Positions 1 to 9,272 are shown, counted from the first letter of the stretch. The stretch: 64,000 bases of DNA from Bacteroidota bacterium (GCA_023442525.1 JAEZZA010000031.1:248001-312000); one strand, 5' to 3'. The notes: a model not told the origin generated them from the letters alone. Program-made: numbers and translations.

Positions 1-977
1 GATTTCATGGAATGTAACGACCGGATACCCTCTTTTTCATAAGCCAGGATATTATCCATCACGATATTGTCGAGTGCAACAATAAGCACACCTGTCATCT
101 GGGAACCATTGAAAACCGGAACCGAAATGAACAGGCAGGGCTTGTTATAAGCAGCGGGATATACTGTGGCATCGGTATACGAAATTGCTCCGGGAGTCTG
201 CTGTGATATGGCACTTTTAAATGCAAGTCCAAGTCCGCTATTCCTGTATGGGCCTTCAAACAAATTAGTTCCAAAATCCAGGTTTTTCTTCATGGAATAA
301 ATAACGTAGCCTGTGGCATAATCTGCGAAGATCACATCGGATACGGCGGCCTGCCGGGCAAAAAGACTGATTTCGGAATGGTACAACGAGTGCATATAGG
401 TATAGGTGCTGCCGTCGTCGGCTTTCACCAATGAGCCTTTCAGAGCAAGAGGCTTGGTGTTTGAGGCAATATAAAGAAACTGCAGTATGCGTTGCTTATT
501 ATCCCCGGGAAGTAATGATTTAAGAGCCGAGCTCAGGTTTTCGTCCGATGTAACCTGCGGTAATATTTCTGTTTTATAGTATCCTTCGAGAAGTTTGTTT
601 ACCTGGCTGAGATCGTTAACGGTGGGTGGCAGGTAATTTTCTGATTCAATTGAATTAAAAGCAGAATTCAATTGATTAAATGCATCGATGGACTGCCTTG
701 ATGAAGCAAAGGTTCTGATCCGATCGTTGAGATGCGAAAAATAATTTTCTACCTGTTGTGCCTTAGTATCATTGATCAGTACCAGGTGATCATTAACATC
801 GTTGATGGTCATCTTCCTCTGAACCAGATTGGTAAAACCAACAAGAAGTCCAATTGCCACAACAGCCCTGAAAAGGAAATTCAGAATAGTCTTCCTCTTC
901 AGGCTCCAGTTCGAGGGATTCAGCAGTTCCATGAAACCCTTTCCAGCAGTATTCACGGTATGGTTATCTGCGGACAT
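1..977 (-). CDS. Membrane sensor protein with Cache-like domain, 3' end off the window
   Basis: Open from an ATG at 977 to the left edge (325 complete codons), so only the N-terminal part is present. Residues about 29-46 form one hydrophobic segment after a Lys/Arg-rich start. They are followed by a long periplasmic-type region ending in a stretch (GYVIYSMKKNLDFGTNL, then EGPYRNSGL) that resembles the extracellular Cache-type sensor domain found before HAMP and effector domains in chemoreceptors and adenylate/guanylate cyclases. The effector domain lies outside the window, so the output cannot be named. It is divergently oriented to the TPR-ribH group. The reading frame is certain; the sensor role rests on family resemblance. 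Confidence 0.75.
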   Translation of the reverse strand, partial: MSADNHTVNTAGKGFMELLNPSNWSLKRKTILNFLFRAVVAIGLLVGFTNLVQRKMTINDVNDHLVLINDTKAQQVENYFSHLNDRIRTFASSRQSIDAFNQLNSAFNSIESENYLPPTVNDLSQVNKLLEGYYKTEILPQVTSDENLSSALKSLLPGDNKQRILQFLYIASNTKPLALKGSLVKADDGSTYTYMHSLYHSEISLFARQAAVSDVIFADYATGYVIYSMKKNLDFGTNLFEGPYRNSGLGLAFKSAISQQTPGAISYTDATVYPAAYNKPCLFISVPVFNGSQMTGVLIVALDNIVMDNILAYEKEGIRSLHSMK

Positions 978-1093
978 ATTAATAGATTTTATCATTTAGC
1001 TTATTTGATTAAAGGATTTACGAGAGAAATGCTTCGGGTGTTACCAAATCGAAAAAAATGATTACCGTCGGGCTGAAATAATTTAAAAACCAT

Positions 1094-1101
1094 TACATTT
1101 G
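1094..1101 (+). promoter_or_regulatory. Bacteroidota -7 box TAcaTTTG
   Basis: Exact match to TAnnTTTG, 29 nt before the ATG at 1131. I see no clear -33 TTTG. Likely promoter of the TPR-ribH-acyltransferase group. Confidence 0.5.
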
Positions 1102-1130
1102 CGAACTATCAGAAAAAAATTTTTTTAGTA

Positions 1131-1820
1131 ATGAGCAAAAAGAATATTGCAGATAATCCCACTGGATTTCAAAGTGTTGAAAATGCATTAAGCAGGACTG
1201 AACAATATATCGAAGAAAATCAAAAGAGTCTCACCATCATTCTGCTTGCAATTGTAGTTCTGATCGGTGGATACCTGGGGTATAAGAAATTCTACCTGGA
1301 ACCTGCAAACCGTGATGCCCTTGAGGCCATGTATGTTGCAGAGAACTACTTTGAAATGGATTCATTTCAGCTGGCTCTTGAAGGCGATGGTGCCAATTAT
1401 GGTTTTCTGGATATAATTGACGAATATTCAATTACCAAAACTGCCAATCTTGCTCATTATTATGCTGGTATTTGCTATATGCGTACGGGCGATTTTGAGT
1501 CGGCAATTGATCATCTCGAAAAATTCGACGGAGAAGATATCATGGTCGGGTCAATTGCAATTGGTGCCATTGGCGACTGTAATTTGGAACTCGGCAATAA
1601 AAAAGAAGCTGCCCAATTTTACCTCAAAGCCGCAACAAGAAAAAAGAATGCATTCACCTCGCCGATTTATTTGAAGAAAGCGGGAATGGTATTTGAAGAT
1701 CTTAAGGAATATGACAAGGCGCTGAAGGCTTATACAACCATAAAAAAAGAATATCCTGAAACTGAAGAGGGCAAAGTAATTGACAAGTATATAGCTGCTC
1801 TTGAAGTAAAAATGAACTAA
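1131..1820 (+). CDS. Membrane-anchored tetratricopeptide repeat protein
   Basis: A 229-aa protein with one N-terminal membrane helix (about residues 33-51, LTIILLAIVVLIGGYLGYKK) and TPR-like helical pairs after it (for example NLAHYYAGICYMRTGDFESA and DLKEYDKALKAYTTIKKEYP). The layout (short cytoplasmic lead, one helix, periplasmic TPRs) is like the YfgM/BamD-type scaffold proteins. It lies 13 nt upstream of ribH, so the two are probably co-transcribed. I know a TPR protein upstream of ribH as a common Bacteroidota arrangement, but no specific function follows from it. TPRs imply protein-protein contacts at the inner membrane. Confidence 0.8.
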   Translation: MSKKNIADNPTGFQSVENALSRTEQYIEENQKSLTIILLAIVVLIGGYLGYKKFYLEPANRDALEAMYVAENYFEMDSFQLALEGDGANYGFLDIIDEYSITKTANLAHYYAGICYMRTGDFESAIDHLEKFDGEDIMVGSIAIGAIGDCNLELGNKKEAAQFYLKAATRKKNAFTSPIYLKKAGMVFEDLKEYDKALKAYTTIKKEYPETEEGKVIDKYIAALEVKMN

Positions 1821-1833
1821 TCCGTCGGGTGAT

Positions 1834-2325
1834 ATGGCTACAGCTCAGAAAAATCTGTCAGCTTATAATCCCGGAGATATTCCAGGTGCACGAGATATGA
1901 AATTCGGCCTTGTGGTAGCCGAATGGAATCCTGAAATAACATTTTCCATGCGTGATGCGGCAATTAGCACGCTAAAAAAGCATGGAACACTCACCAAAAA
2001 CATAATTACCAAACATGTTCCCGGGACTTTCGAAATAACACTCGGGGCGCAGTGGCTTGCTGAAAATGACGATTTCGATGCAATAATATGCCTTGGATGC
2101 GTAATCCAGGGCGAAACTCGTCATTTTGATTTTATCTGCCAGAGCGTAACACAGGGTATTACCCAGTTGAACATGGTTTACGGCCTGCCTTTTGTATTCG
2201 GGGTTCTTACAACAAATAACCTTCAACAGGCCAAGGACCGTGCCGGTGGAAAGCATGGCAACAAAGGCGATGAGGCAGCCATTACAGCCATTAAAATGGC
2301 GGCCCTCAGGAAGGAACTCGATTGA
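1834..2325 (+). CDS. ribH: 6,7-dimethyl-8-ribityllumazine synthase
   Basis: Condenses 5-amino-6-ribitylaminouracil with 3,4-dihydroxy-2-butanone 4-phosphate, the penultimate step of riboflavin synthesis. The 163-aa length is normal for the family. Recognisable motifs are VAEWNPEIT near residue 30 (pyrimidine-binding), VPGTFEI (about residues 62-68), CLGCVIQGETRHFDFI (about 88-103, phosphate-binding GET and catalytic His) and FGVLTTNNLQQA (about 129-140). There is no other riboflavin gene in the window, so this is a scattered-gene arrangement. It sits between the TPR protein and the acyltransferase in one likely transcript. Confidence 0.96.
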   Translation: MATAQKNLSAYNPGDIPGARDMKFGLVVAEWNPEITFSMRDAAISTLKKHGTLTKNIITKHVPGTFEITLGAQWLAENDDFDAIICLGCVIQGETRHFDFICQSVTQGITQLNMVYGLPFVFGVLTTNNLQQAKDRAGGKHGNKGDEAAITAIKMAALRKELD

Positions 2326-2333
2326 GGAAGATC

Positions 2334-3473
2334 ATGTACCAGGAAGAATTCGAGGATATACGGCCTTATTATGATAGTGAAATAAATGCCGCACTAAACA
2401 GGATTGTTGCTGTTCCTGAATTCCGTAAAATTGTTGCTTATCTTTTTCCCGACAAGGATAGTGATTTGATTATTGATAATCTGCGGAAAATCAATTCGGC
2501 CCTTGAATTTCAAAAGCAATTCATGCACCCCCTTGTCTGTTCCATTGTGGATAAAACATCCAAGGGCCTTACCACAAGCGGTTTCGAGAATCTGAAACCG
2601 GGTACTCCTTATCTTTTTGTCGCCAATCACAGGGATATAGTCCTTGATTCGGCCATTTTGCAGGTGATATTACTTGATTACGGGCACGAGACATCCGAGA
2701 TAACGTTTGGAAGCAACCTGATGTCGAACCAGTTTATTATCGATCTGGGGAAGGTAAACCGTATGTACAAGGTAAATCGCGGTGGAAACAGGATGGAGTT
2801 TTTCCGTAATTCCAGGATACTTTCAGCCTACATCCGTCATACTATCACAGATAAGCATACGTCATCATGGATTGCACAGCGAAACGGAAGAACGAAAGAC
2901 GGATACGATAAAACGGAAACCGGTCTTCTGAAGATGTTCAACATAAGCTGTCGTAATGATTTTCATGAATCGTTCCGTGAGCTGAACATACTTCCTTTAT
3001 CCATATCTTATGAATTTGAACCCTGCTGTGCCTTCAAAGTAAATGAAATGTCGGCCATAGCAAGAGGTACTTCATACCAGAAAGAGCCCGGCGAAGATCT
3101 GAAAAGTATTATAACCGGCATTACCCAGCCCAAGGGACATATTCATCTGGCTGCGTGTACACCAGTGAATGAAATAATCGATAAGATTGATCCTGCACTT
3201 TCAATAAACGATAAGATCAATCAGCTTGCTTCACTCATTGATAGCACCATTTATAAAAACTTCAGACTTTGGCCCGGTAATTTCATTGCATTCGACCTGC
3301 TTTCACAAACAGATACTTTTTCGCACAGGTACACTCCGGAAGAAAAAGCGATATTTATTGAATACATGAAAAAAGAACTTTCTATGTTTCAGGGTGATAG
3401 AACTCCTGAAACAGAAATTTTCCTCAAATTATACGCGAATCCGGTAATCAATGCCGGAGAAGTTAATGGTTGA
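2334..3473 (+). CDS. 1-acyl-sn-glycerol-3-phosphate acyltransferase-like (PlsC superfamily)
   Basis: A 379-aa protein of the glycerophospholipid acyltransferase superfamily. ANHRDIVLDSAIL near residue 100 is the acyltransferase block I (H-to-D spacing one residue longer than the usual HX4D). VNRGGNRMEFF and the later SWIAQRNGRTKDG correspond to the glycerolipid-binding blocks. It would acylate a lysophosphatidate-like acceptor at the inner membrane; the substrate is not provable here. A start at TTG 2322 is possible, but I prefer ATG 2334, which has GAGGAAG just upstream and avoids overlapping ribH. Likely co-transcribed with ribH. Confidence 0.82.
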   Translation: MYQEEFEDIRPYYDSEINAALNRIVAVPEFRKIVAYLFPDKDSDLIIDNLRKINSALEFQKQFMHPLVCSIVDKTSKGLTTSGFENLKPGTPYLFVANHRDIVLDSAILQVILLDYGHETSEITFGSNLMSNQFIIDLGKVNRMYKVNRGGNRMEFFRNSRILSAYIRHTITDKHTSSWIAQRNGRTKDGYDKTETGLLKMFNISCRNDFHESFRELNILPLSISYEFEPCCAFKVNEMSAIARGTSYQKEPGEDLKSIITGITQPKGHIHLAACTPVNEIIDKIDPALSINDKINQLASLIDSTIYKNFRLWPGNFIAFDLLSQTDTFSHRYTPEEKAIFIEYMKKELSMFQGDRTPETEIFLKLYANPVINAGEVNG

Positions 3474-3579
3474 CCATACGTACTTGTAAACCTCATGTTA
3501 AAGTTTTGTTAAAATTTACCAGTTCATGGTTTGTTAGAGTATTGAATTGTTAAACAGACAATCTAAATTCAAAAAGGCC

Positions 3580-5250
3580 ATGAAAAAGAAATACTTTATG
3601 TTATTGTTAATTGTAAGCGGAATTCCGTTTGCCTCCGGAATTAGGGCACAGGACTCGCTGTTTGTGAATTTTACGGGAATGAACCCTCACCTTAATCAGG
3701 TACTTACACTTTACCTGAGGGATACAGTAAGTGGGGATATTTCCGATACTGTTATTGTAAATCCTGTTGAAACAGCAGACTTTCAGGTTGCATTGGGACC
3801 GATAGTTGCGGGCAACAGTTATTTTCTTGATTTTTATGCTGATCATAACAGTAATGGCATGTACGACGTACCTCCTGTTGACCACGCATGGAGGATCGTG
3901 TTGGACACCATTGTTGAAGGTGATACAACTATCAATTTTGCACACAACACTGATTTTACGGATATTACCTGGATGACCGATGATACGGTTAATCAGATTA
4001 CCCTTAATTTCGTAGGGATGAATCCGCATTTAGGGCAGGATCTATACCTCTACCTAAGGAATACAGACGATCTTGTATCGGTCGACAGTATGGTAGTGGC
4101 AGTTGAAAACGCCGATTTTTCGGTAGTATTTGATTCGGTTGATGCAGGTGACTATAATCTGGACTTTTACGCGGATCATAACCAGAACGGCATGTATGAC
4201 ACTCCCCCGACCGACCATGCCTGGAGAATAGTATTGGAAGGATTTGAAAAGGACACGGTACTGGAATTCGTACATAATACCGACTTCACCGACATATTCC
4301 CGGCTGCGGTTGAAGACACCGTTATGTATTATATTACAGTGAACTTCACGGGGATGACCCCGCATGTAGACCAGAATTTGTACCTGTATGTGCGCAACGC
4401 TGATGACGGCGAAATACTCGACAGTCTGGTTATCAGCCCGGTTGATTCGGCCGACTTCAGTGTGGTGTTTGATTCGGTATCAGCCGGAGATTATCATTTC
4501 GATTTTTATGCCGACCTGAACCAAAACGGAATGTATGATGTCCCACCGGCAGATCATGCATGGAGAATTGAATTGATCGGATTTGATTCGGATACAACCC
4601 TTGATTTTGCACACAATACCGACTTTACGGATATTTTCCCTGCTGAGCCCGTTGATGATATGTATATGCTCACAATCAGCTTTGTTGGTATGAATCCTCA
4701 TATCGATCAGGTTCTTGTACTATACCTGAGAGATCCTTCAACAGGTGACTTTATAGATAGCGTCAAGGTTGAACCTGTAACAGAGGCTGATTTCGAAGTA
4801 GTATTTGAATCAGTGAATTCGAATGTGGATTATAACCTGGATTTCTATGCTGACCTGAACATGAATGGGGTATACGATGCACCGCCTGTTGATCATGCAT
4901 GGAGAATTCTTCTCACCGGTATTTCAGCCGATACAACTATTGAATTCACACATAATACAGAGTTCACCGATATCGGACTGGGCGGAGAACCTACACCGGT
5001 TGACAAGATTGAAGATCCCGGATTTATGGCCTATCCAAATCCTGTAAGGAATGAGCTGTATGTACTGCTTAAAAAATCAGCAGCAGATCTGAAGATATAT
5101 GATGTAACGGGTGCTGTGGTACTTCAAAGAACGCTTAGTGCATCCGACAAGGTCGTACAGCTCGATGTTTCAAGACTCAATCCCGGTATGTATATACTTA
5201 GACTGAAATCCGATTCAGGTACCGGCGAATATAAATTTCTCAAAGAATAA
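3580..5250 (+). CDS. T9SS-sorted surface protein with four tandem about 112-aa repeats
   Basis: A 556-aa secreted protein. A signal peptide covers residues 1-24, with probable cleavage before QDSL. Four repeats follow with a period of 112-113 residues, starting near 3661, 4000, 4336 and 4672. Each contains an FxGMxPHxxQ block, a block DFYAD(H/L)NxNGxYDxPPxDHAWR and a closing HNTxFTDI. The last about 75 residues (YPNPVRNELYVLLKK onward, ending YKFLKE) are a type A T9SS C-terminal sorting domain. The DxNxNGxYD segment resembles an EF-hand/dockerin-type Ca2+ loop. The function of the repeats is unknown to me. A start at TTG 3547 would spoil the signal peptide; ATG 3580 gives a good one. Confidence 0.9.
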   Translation: MKKKYFMLLLIVSGIPFASGIRAQDSLFVNFTGMNPHLNQVLTLYLRDTVSGDISDTVIVNPVETADFQVALGPIVAGNSYFLDFYADHNSNGMYDVPPVDHAWRIVLDTIVEGDTTINFAHNTDFTDITWMTDDTVNQITLNFVGMNPHLGQDLYLYLRNTDDLVSVDSMVVAVENADFSVVFDSVDAGDYNLDFYADHNQNGMYDTPPTDHAWRIVLEGFEKDTVLEFVHNTDFTDIFPAAVEDTVMYYITVNFTGMTPHVDQNLYLYVRNADDGEILDSLVISPVDSADFSVVFDSVSAGDYHFDFYADLNQNGMYDVPPADHAWRIELIGFDSDTTLDFAHNTDFTDIFPAEPVDDMYMLTISFVGMNPHIDQVLVLYLRDPSTGDFIDSVKVEPVTEADFEVVFESVNSNVDYNLDFYADLNMNGVYDAPPVDHAWRILLTGISADTTIEFTHNTEFTDIGLGGEPTPVDKIEDPGFMAYPNPVRNELYVLLKKSAADLKIYDVTGAVVLQRTLSASDKVVQLDVSRLNPGMYILRLKSDSGTGEYKFLKE

Positions 5251-5260
5251 CTGACTCATT

Positions 5261-5292
5261 AAAAAGGCTGCCGAAAGGCGGCCTTTTTTTTT
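5261..5292 (+). terminator. Rho-independent terminator
   Basis: Stem AAAGGC-GCC with GGC-GCCTTT around a GAAA loop (one mismatched pair), followed by a long T run. It ends the surface-protein gene and lies between two convergent genes. Confidence 0.85.
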
Positions 5293-5306
5293 ACATCATG
5301 CTTTCA

Positions 5307-6371
5307 CTAATACTTATACTTGCTCCGATAATCCCTGGCTTCGCGGATCATTTTGCCGAATTGTTTTCCCAGACGTTTCTGATCTTCCTTGCTTATCTCG
5401 AACCGGCGTTGTTCTTTGATCAGCTTCTCGTAACTGGCATAGACCTTAGCGTCGAGATTTCCGTTCTGAAGTGCCTGAAGAACGGCACAACCCGCCTCGG
5501 TCAGGTGCGTGCAGTCGGCAAACCGGCAATTAACAGCGAGCTCGTCTATAGTCGGAAATAAACCCTTTGAAGTAACATCACCCTCCAGTGCAATGCCAAA
5601 TTCGCGCATACCCGGAGTATCAATTACCAGGCTGCCATTTGACAATACAAACAAATGCCGTGCTGTGGTAGTGTGTTTCCCTTTACCAGTGGATTTACTC
5701 ACAGTGTCTGTTCTTAAACCGCCGTCACCCGTGAGTGCATTCAACAACGAACTTTTTCCCACACCTGATGAACCGATCAGAATATGTGTTTTACCAGGGA
5801 TAAGTGCATTATTAAATAGTTCATCCATACCGGTTTTTACGATTGTGCTGCAGAAATAAACAGAACACCGGATGCCGTGGCGGGAGAGTTCAGAAATATA
5901 TTGCTCCCTGTTTTCAATCAAATCCACTTTATTCAGAACGATTATGGGTTGAATTCCGCAATCAGTGAGTTGTACTATATAGCGATCGAGGCGCATAACA
6001 TTGAAATCCATGTCGAGACCCTGCACAATTAATCCATAATCCACATTGGCAGCCATCACCTGTCGACCGGTTACGTTGCCGGGCTGTCGTCGCCATAAAG
6101 CATTCCTTCGTTCGATGAGTTCAATAATATATCCGTTTTCACCGTAGTCCATATAATAAACCCAATCGCCTGTTTGTGGAATTAATTCGGGCTCGGTTCC
6201 ATACAGCAATTTTCCCGACAGCTCTGCAGGTATTACATTGGTTTCAGTAACAAGATGGTATGTAAGGCCTGTGAGAGATATTACACGACCCAATTTCAAA
6301 TCGGGTTGCGACGGGTTTAAGGAACGGTTGCGGGTAAAATCACTCCAGCCGTATAAATTAAGGGTTTCCAT
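5307..6371 (-). CDS. rsgA: Ribosome small subunit-dependent GTPase A
   Basis: A circularly permuted GTPase that assists late 30S maturation. The 354-aa protein shows the permuted order: an N-terminal OB-fold region, then G4 LNKVDL, then the P-loop GSSGVGKSSLLN, then G3 DTPGMREFG. The C-terminal zinc knuckle follows (CRFADCTHLTEAGC, three Cys and one His). Length is typical. Its 5' end overlaps the glycosylase gene by 14 nt, indicating translational coupling in a minus-strand operon with the racemase upstream. Confidence 0.95.
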   Translation of the reverse strand: METLNLYGWSDFTRNRSLNPSQPDLKLGRVISLTGLTYHLVTETNVIPAELSGKLLYGTEPELIPQTGDWVYYMDYGENGYIIELIERRNALWRRQPGNVTGRQVMAANVDYGLIVQGLDMDFNVMRLDRYIVQLTDCGIQPIIVLNKVDLIENREQYISELSRHGIRCSVYFCSTIVKTGMDELFNNALIPGKTHILIGSSGVGKSSLLNALTGDGGLRTDTVSKSTGKGKHTTTARHLFVLSNGSLVIDTPGMREFGIALEGDVTSKGLFPTIDELAVNCRFADCTHLTEAGCAVLQALQNGNLDAKVYASYEKLIKEQRRFEISKEDQKRLGKQFGKMIREARDYRSKYKY

Positions 6372-7059
6372 GACCTATCCGGGTAAATGAATCGACGTAT
6401 TTTTTAATATATTCTTTCTTATATCGACTGCGATATTGCATAATGTATCTGGGATGTTCAAGAGTAATTATTTCCCTAAAGAACAGGAATTCAGCATTGA
6501 GTTTTCGCAAAAATGCATCATTCTTACCTGTACCAAGGCAAAAACAGATATCCCTGCTTATTCCGAATTCCAATTGCCGGTTCAATGTATCCAGTATAAA
6601 TGGGTATACACTTCTGAGAAGGTCTGCATTGCCGTAATAATTATAATTTACTTGCCTTCCCTTATCATTAATTATTGTGAAACCCAGTGGACAAATGGCG
6701 CTGAACAGAAATCTTTCATAAAATTCTGCTGTGCCGCCAAATTCAGATATCATTTCGTATATAAATGCCGATGAAGGTTCAAAGGTTCGAAACTTTTCAA
6801 AATGAATGTCACAATACAGGTTCAGCCTGACAGTGTCGGTGAAGGGAATTCCCGTGGCGCCTGCGCCAAATCGACCCGGATTTATTCCCAGGATAAGATA
6901 TCTTGGCTTATCGTCATTATAGTACTTTGAGTAAAACAGCCTGGTCAGGTTCCTGACATCAGAATTAGCGAACGGATTCATAACCTGAACACCGTCCGGG
7001 AGTCGGCCTGTGAATGAGAGTCCTTCATTGAACTGCAGGATGCGTTCTGCAATCGACAT
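6358..7059 (-). CDS. SMUG2-type uracil-DNA glycosylase family protein (DUF4918)
   Basis: A 233-aa protein with the uracil-DNA-glycosylase superfamily active-site block YLILGINPGRFGAGATGIPF near residue 75 (GINPG is the water-activating/uracil-binding loop). A later ITLEHPRYIMQYRSRYKKEY holds the conserved HP of the DNA-intercalating loop. It resembles the Bacteroidota SMUG2/DUF4918 family. The expected role is excision of uracil or oxidised pyrimidines from DNA; substrate range cannot be told from sequence. It overlaps rsgA downstream by 14 nt and lies 7 nt from the racemase stop. Confidence 0.82.
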   Translation of the reverse strand: MSIAERILQFNEGLSFTGRLPDGVQVMNPFANSDVRNLTRLFYSKYYNDDKPRYLILGINPGRFGAGATGIPFTDTVRLNLYCDIHFEKFRTFEPSSAFIYEMISEFGGTAEFYERFLFSAICPLGFTIINDKGRQVNYNYYGNADLLRSVYPFILDTLNRQLEFGISRDICFCLGTGKNDAFLRKLNAEFLFFREIITLEHPRYIMQYRSRYKKEYIKKYVDSFTRIGHGNP

Positions 7060-7066
7060 AAAGCGC

Positions 7067-7762
7067 TTATTCCTTAATTGCGTTCACAATGGCATCCACA
7101 TGAATCTGAGTCGTGTTCAGCATTGGAATCCCTACATAGCTTGGATCGGGAAGTATGAGCGGGAATTCGGTACACCCCAGGATAAGAGAATCTATATGTT
7201 GGTTCTTCACCATTTCGGCCATACGGTCGATCAGAAAATCGCGAGTTTCATCTTTGAATATTCCCAGTTCGATTTCGCTAAACAACTTGTAATTAATAGC
7301 CTTTTGATCGTCCGGTCCCGGAACCTCAACATGAATTCCGTACCTGCTAAAAACTTCCTGGTAGAAGGTTGCCGCCATGGTAAAACCGGTACCAAACAGT
7401 CCGGGTTGTTTTAATCCCCGTTTTTTCGATTCTTTGCATGTTGCTTCAACAATGCTGATAAGGGGCAGGGGCGATCGTTCCCTGATCCGGTCGAATAAAA
7501 GATGCGGTGTATTTGCTGTCAGAGCTGCAAAATCGGCGCCGGCCTCTTTCAAGGCAACAATTTTCGCAACAAGCATATCTACAATCCGGTCATATTCTTT
7601 TGCCTTCATCAGATTGAGAAACTCTGAAAGGTTTACACTGTAAATTACCATTTCGGGATAGTCGAGTATCCCCGAACCTGTTTTAAAAGCATTGATGATA
7701 GCCCTGTAATACTCGAGAGTAGATTCGGGCCCCATGCCTCCAATTAAGCCTGCCCTTTTCAT
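7067..7762 (-). CDS. Aspartate/glutamate racemase family protein
   Basis: A 231-aa protein of the PLP-independent Asp/Glu racemase family. The start IGGMGPESTLEYY (about residues 7-19) is the family signature, and LILGCTEFPLI carries the second catalytic Cys at residue 197. The first catalytic position (usual C-N-T-x-H) reads TANTPH, so Ala83 replaces Cys. E. coli YgeA also lacks Cys at the equivalent position (Thr), so a one-cysteine active site is known in the family. Likely substrates are aspartate or glutamate for D-amino acids. First gene of the minus-strand group with the glycosylase and rsgA. Confidence 0.85.
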   Translation of the reverse strand: MKRAGLIGGMGPESTLEYYRAIINAFKTGSGILDYPEMVIYSVNLSEFLNLMKAKEYDRIVDMLVAKIVALKEAGADFAALTANTPHLLFDRIRERSPLPLISIVEATCKESKKRGLKQPGLFGTGFTMAATFYQEVFSRYGIHVEVPGPDDQKAINYKLFSEIELGIFKDETRDFLIDRMAEMVKNQHIDSLILGCTEFPLILPDPSYVGIPMLNTTQIHVDAIVNAIKE

Positions 7763-7856
7763 ATTCTTTTTAATTAATCTTAATAATGCGAAGTACGGCT
7801 ATTTTTTGCAATTGTTTTTTACTTTTATGGCCTTAATCAAGTAAAACCGAGCTTAT

Positions 7857-9263
7857 ATGAGCGGCTTTTTTGGCTGTATATCAAAATGCGACTGTGTTGC
7901 TGATGTTTTTTACGGAACCGATTACCATTCACACCTGGGAACAAAAAGAGCCGGGATGGCTTTTCATTCTACCGATGAAGGCTTTCAACGGGCCATTCAC
8001 AGTCTCGAAGACGGCTATTTCCGTAATAAGTTCGAGTCGGATATGCTTGGTTTTAAAGGTAATAAAGGTATAGGAGTTATCAGCGATACAGAGGCACAGC
8101 CCATATTGGTCAACACGCATCTGGGTCGTTTTGCTGTTGCCACAGTGAGTAAGATCAATAACGTAGTTGAACTGGAGAAATACTTTTTAAAGAGGCACCA
8201 GACATTTGCGGAAACCAGCCAGGGATCGGTTAATCCTACCGAACTTGTGGCCAAACTGATTGCAGAAGGAGATGACTTTCTTTCGGGAATTGAAAACGTT
8301 TTCAGTAAGGTCAGGGGATCGTGTTCGATGTTATTGCTGACTGAGGATTTCATCATAGCTGCTCGCGACAAACTGGGAAGAACACCCATAGTAATGGGTA
8401 CAAAAGAAGGTTCAATTGCAGTTGCTTTTGAAACCTGCGCATTTCCTAATCTTTCCTATAAAACCAGCAAGTTCCTCGGTCCCGGCGAAGTAGTCAAAAT
8501 AACCGCCGATGGATACGAGCAAATGAGAAAGCCCAATGAAAAGATGCAGGTCTGCTCATTCCTTTGGGTATACTTTGGATATCCGCCGTCGTTTTACGAA
8601 GGTATTAACGTTGATGAAACCCGCTATAATTGTGGTGCTGCCCTTGCATTGAAAGATACAGCAGAGGCGGATTTTGTTGCAGGAATTCCTGATTCGGGAA
8701 TCGGCCATGCCATGGGTTATAGTAATGTTAAAGGCATACCGCTTAAACGCCCCTATTCGAAGTACACGCCAACATGGCCACGAAGTTTTATGCCGCAAAA
8801 TCAGGTAACACGTGAACTGGTGGCTAAAATGAAGCTCATTGCCAACGAATCGGTTGTGAAGGGAAAGAGGGGCGTGTTTCTTGATGACTCGATTGTAAGG
8901 GGAACACAACTCAAGGATAATGTTCGTGACCTGCACGAAGCAGGAATCAAAGAAGTTCACATGCGCATTGCCTGTCCTCCCCTAACCTATGCCTGCGAAT
9001 TCCTCAATTTCAGCAGGTCAAGATCGAACATGGATCTGGCAACACATAAAGCTGCCAAACAACTGGAAGGCAAAGAGGATAACGATATGAAAGATTATTC
9101 GAATCCCTGTTCAGCCAGCTATGCTGCCATGGTCGATCAGATACGCAAAAACCTGAACCTCACTACGCTGACTTACCAGGAACTTCACGACCTGGTGAAG
9201 GCTATCGGTCTTCCGAAGGAAAAACTATGTACTCATTGCTGGGACGGCAGCAGCTACTTTTAA
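7857..9263 (+). CDS. PurF-like amidophosphoribosyltransferase paralog
   Basis: A 468-aa protein with an N-terminal class II glutamine amidotransferase (Ntn) domain and a C-terminal type I phosphoribosyltransferase domain. The PRPP-binding loop GVFLDDSIVRGTQ is intact and the C-terminal CTHC resembles the CxxC of Fe-S-containing Bacillus-type PurF. The start reads MSGFFGC: when aligned to the usual C-G-V-F-G, the nucleophilic N-terminal Cys is replaced by Ser2, with another Cys only five residues later. It may be ammonia-dependent, use a Ser nucleophile, or do a job other than the first purine step. No purine genes are adjacent. Transcribed divergently from the racemase. Confidence 0.85.
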   Translation: MSGFFGCISKCDCVADVFYGTDYHSHLGTKRAGMAFHSTDEGFQRAIHSLEDGYFRNKFESDMLGFKGNKGIGVISDTEAQPILVNTHLGRFAVATVSKINNVVELEKYFLKRHQTFAETSQGSVNPTELVAKLIAEGDDFLSGIENVFSKVRGSCSMLLLTEDFIIAARDKLGRTPIVMGTKEGSIAVAFETCAFPNLSYKTSKFLGPGEVVKITADGYEQMRKPNEKMQVCSFLWVYFGYPPSFYEGINVDETRYNCGAALALKDTAEADFVAGIPDSGIGHAMGYSNVKGIPLKRPYSKYTPTWPRSFMPQNQVTRELVAKMKLIANESVVKGKRGVFLDDSIVRGTQLKDNVRDLHEAGIKEVHMRIACPPLTYACEFLNFSRSRSNMDLATHKAAKQLEGKEDNDMKDYSNPCSASYAAMVDQIRKNLNLTTLTYQELHDLVKAIGLPKEKLCTHCWDGSSYF

Positions 9264-9272
9264 TTCCTGAAG

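Noticed and set aside
732..1061. Open frame of 109 codons on the plus strand
   Set aside because: It lies mostly inside the well-supported minus-strand sensor frame (1-977) and shows no domain.
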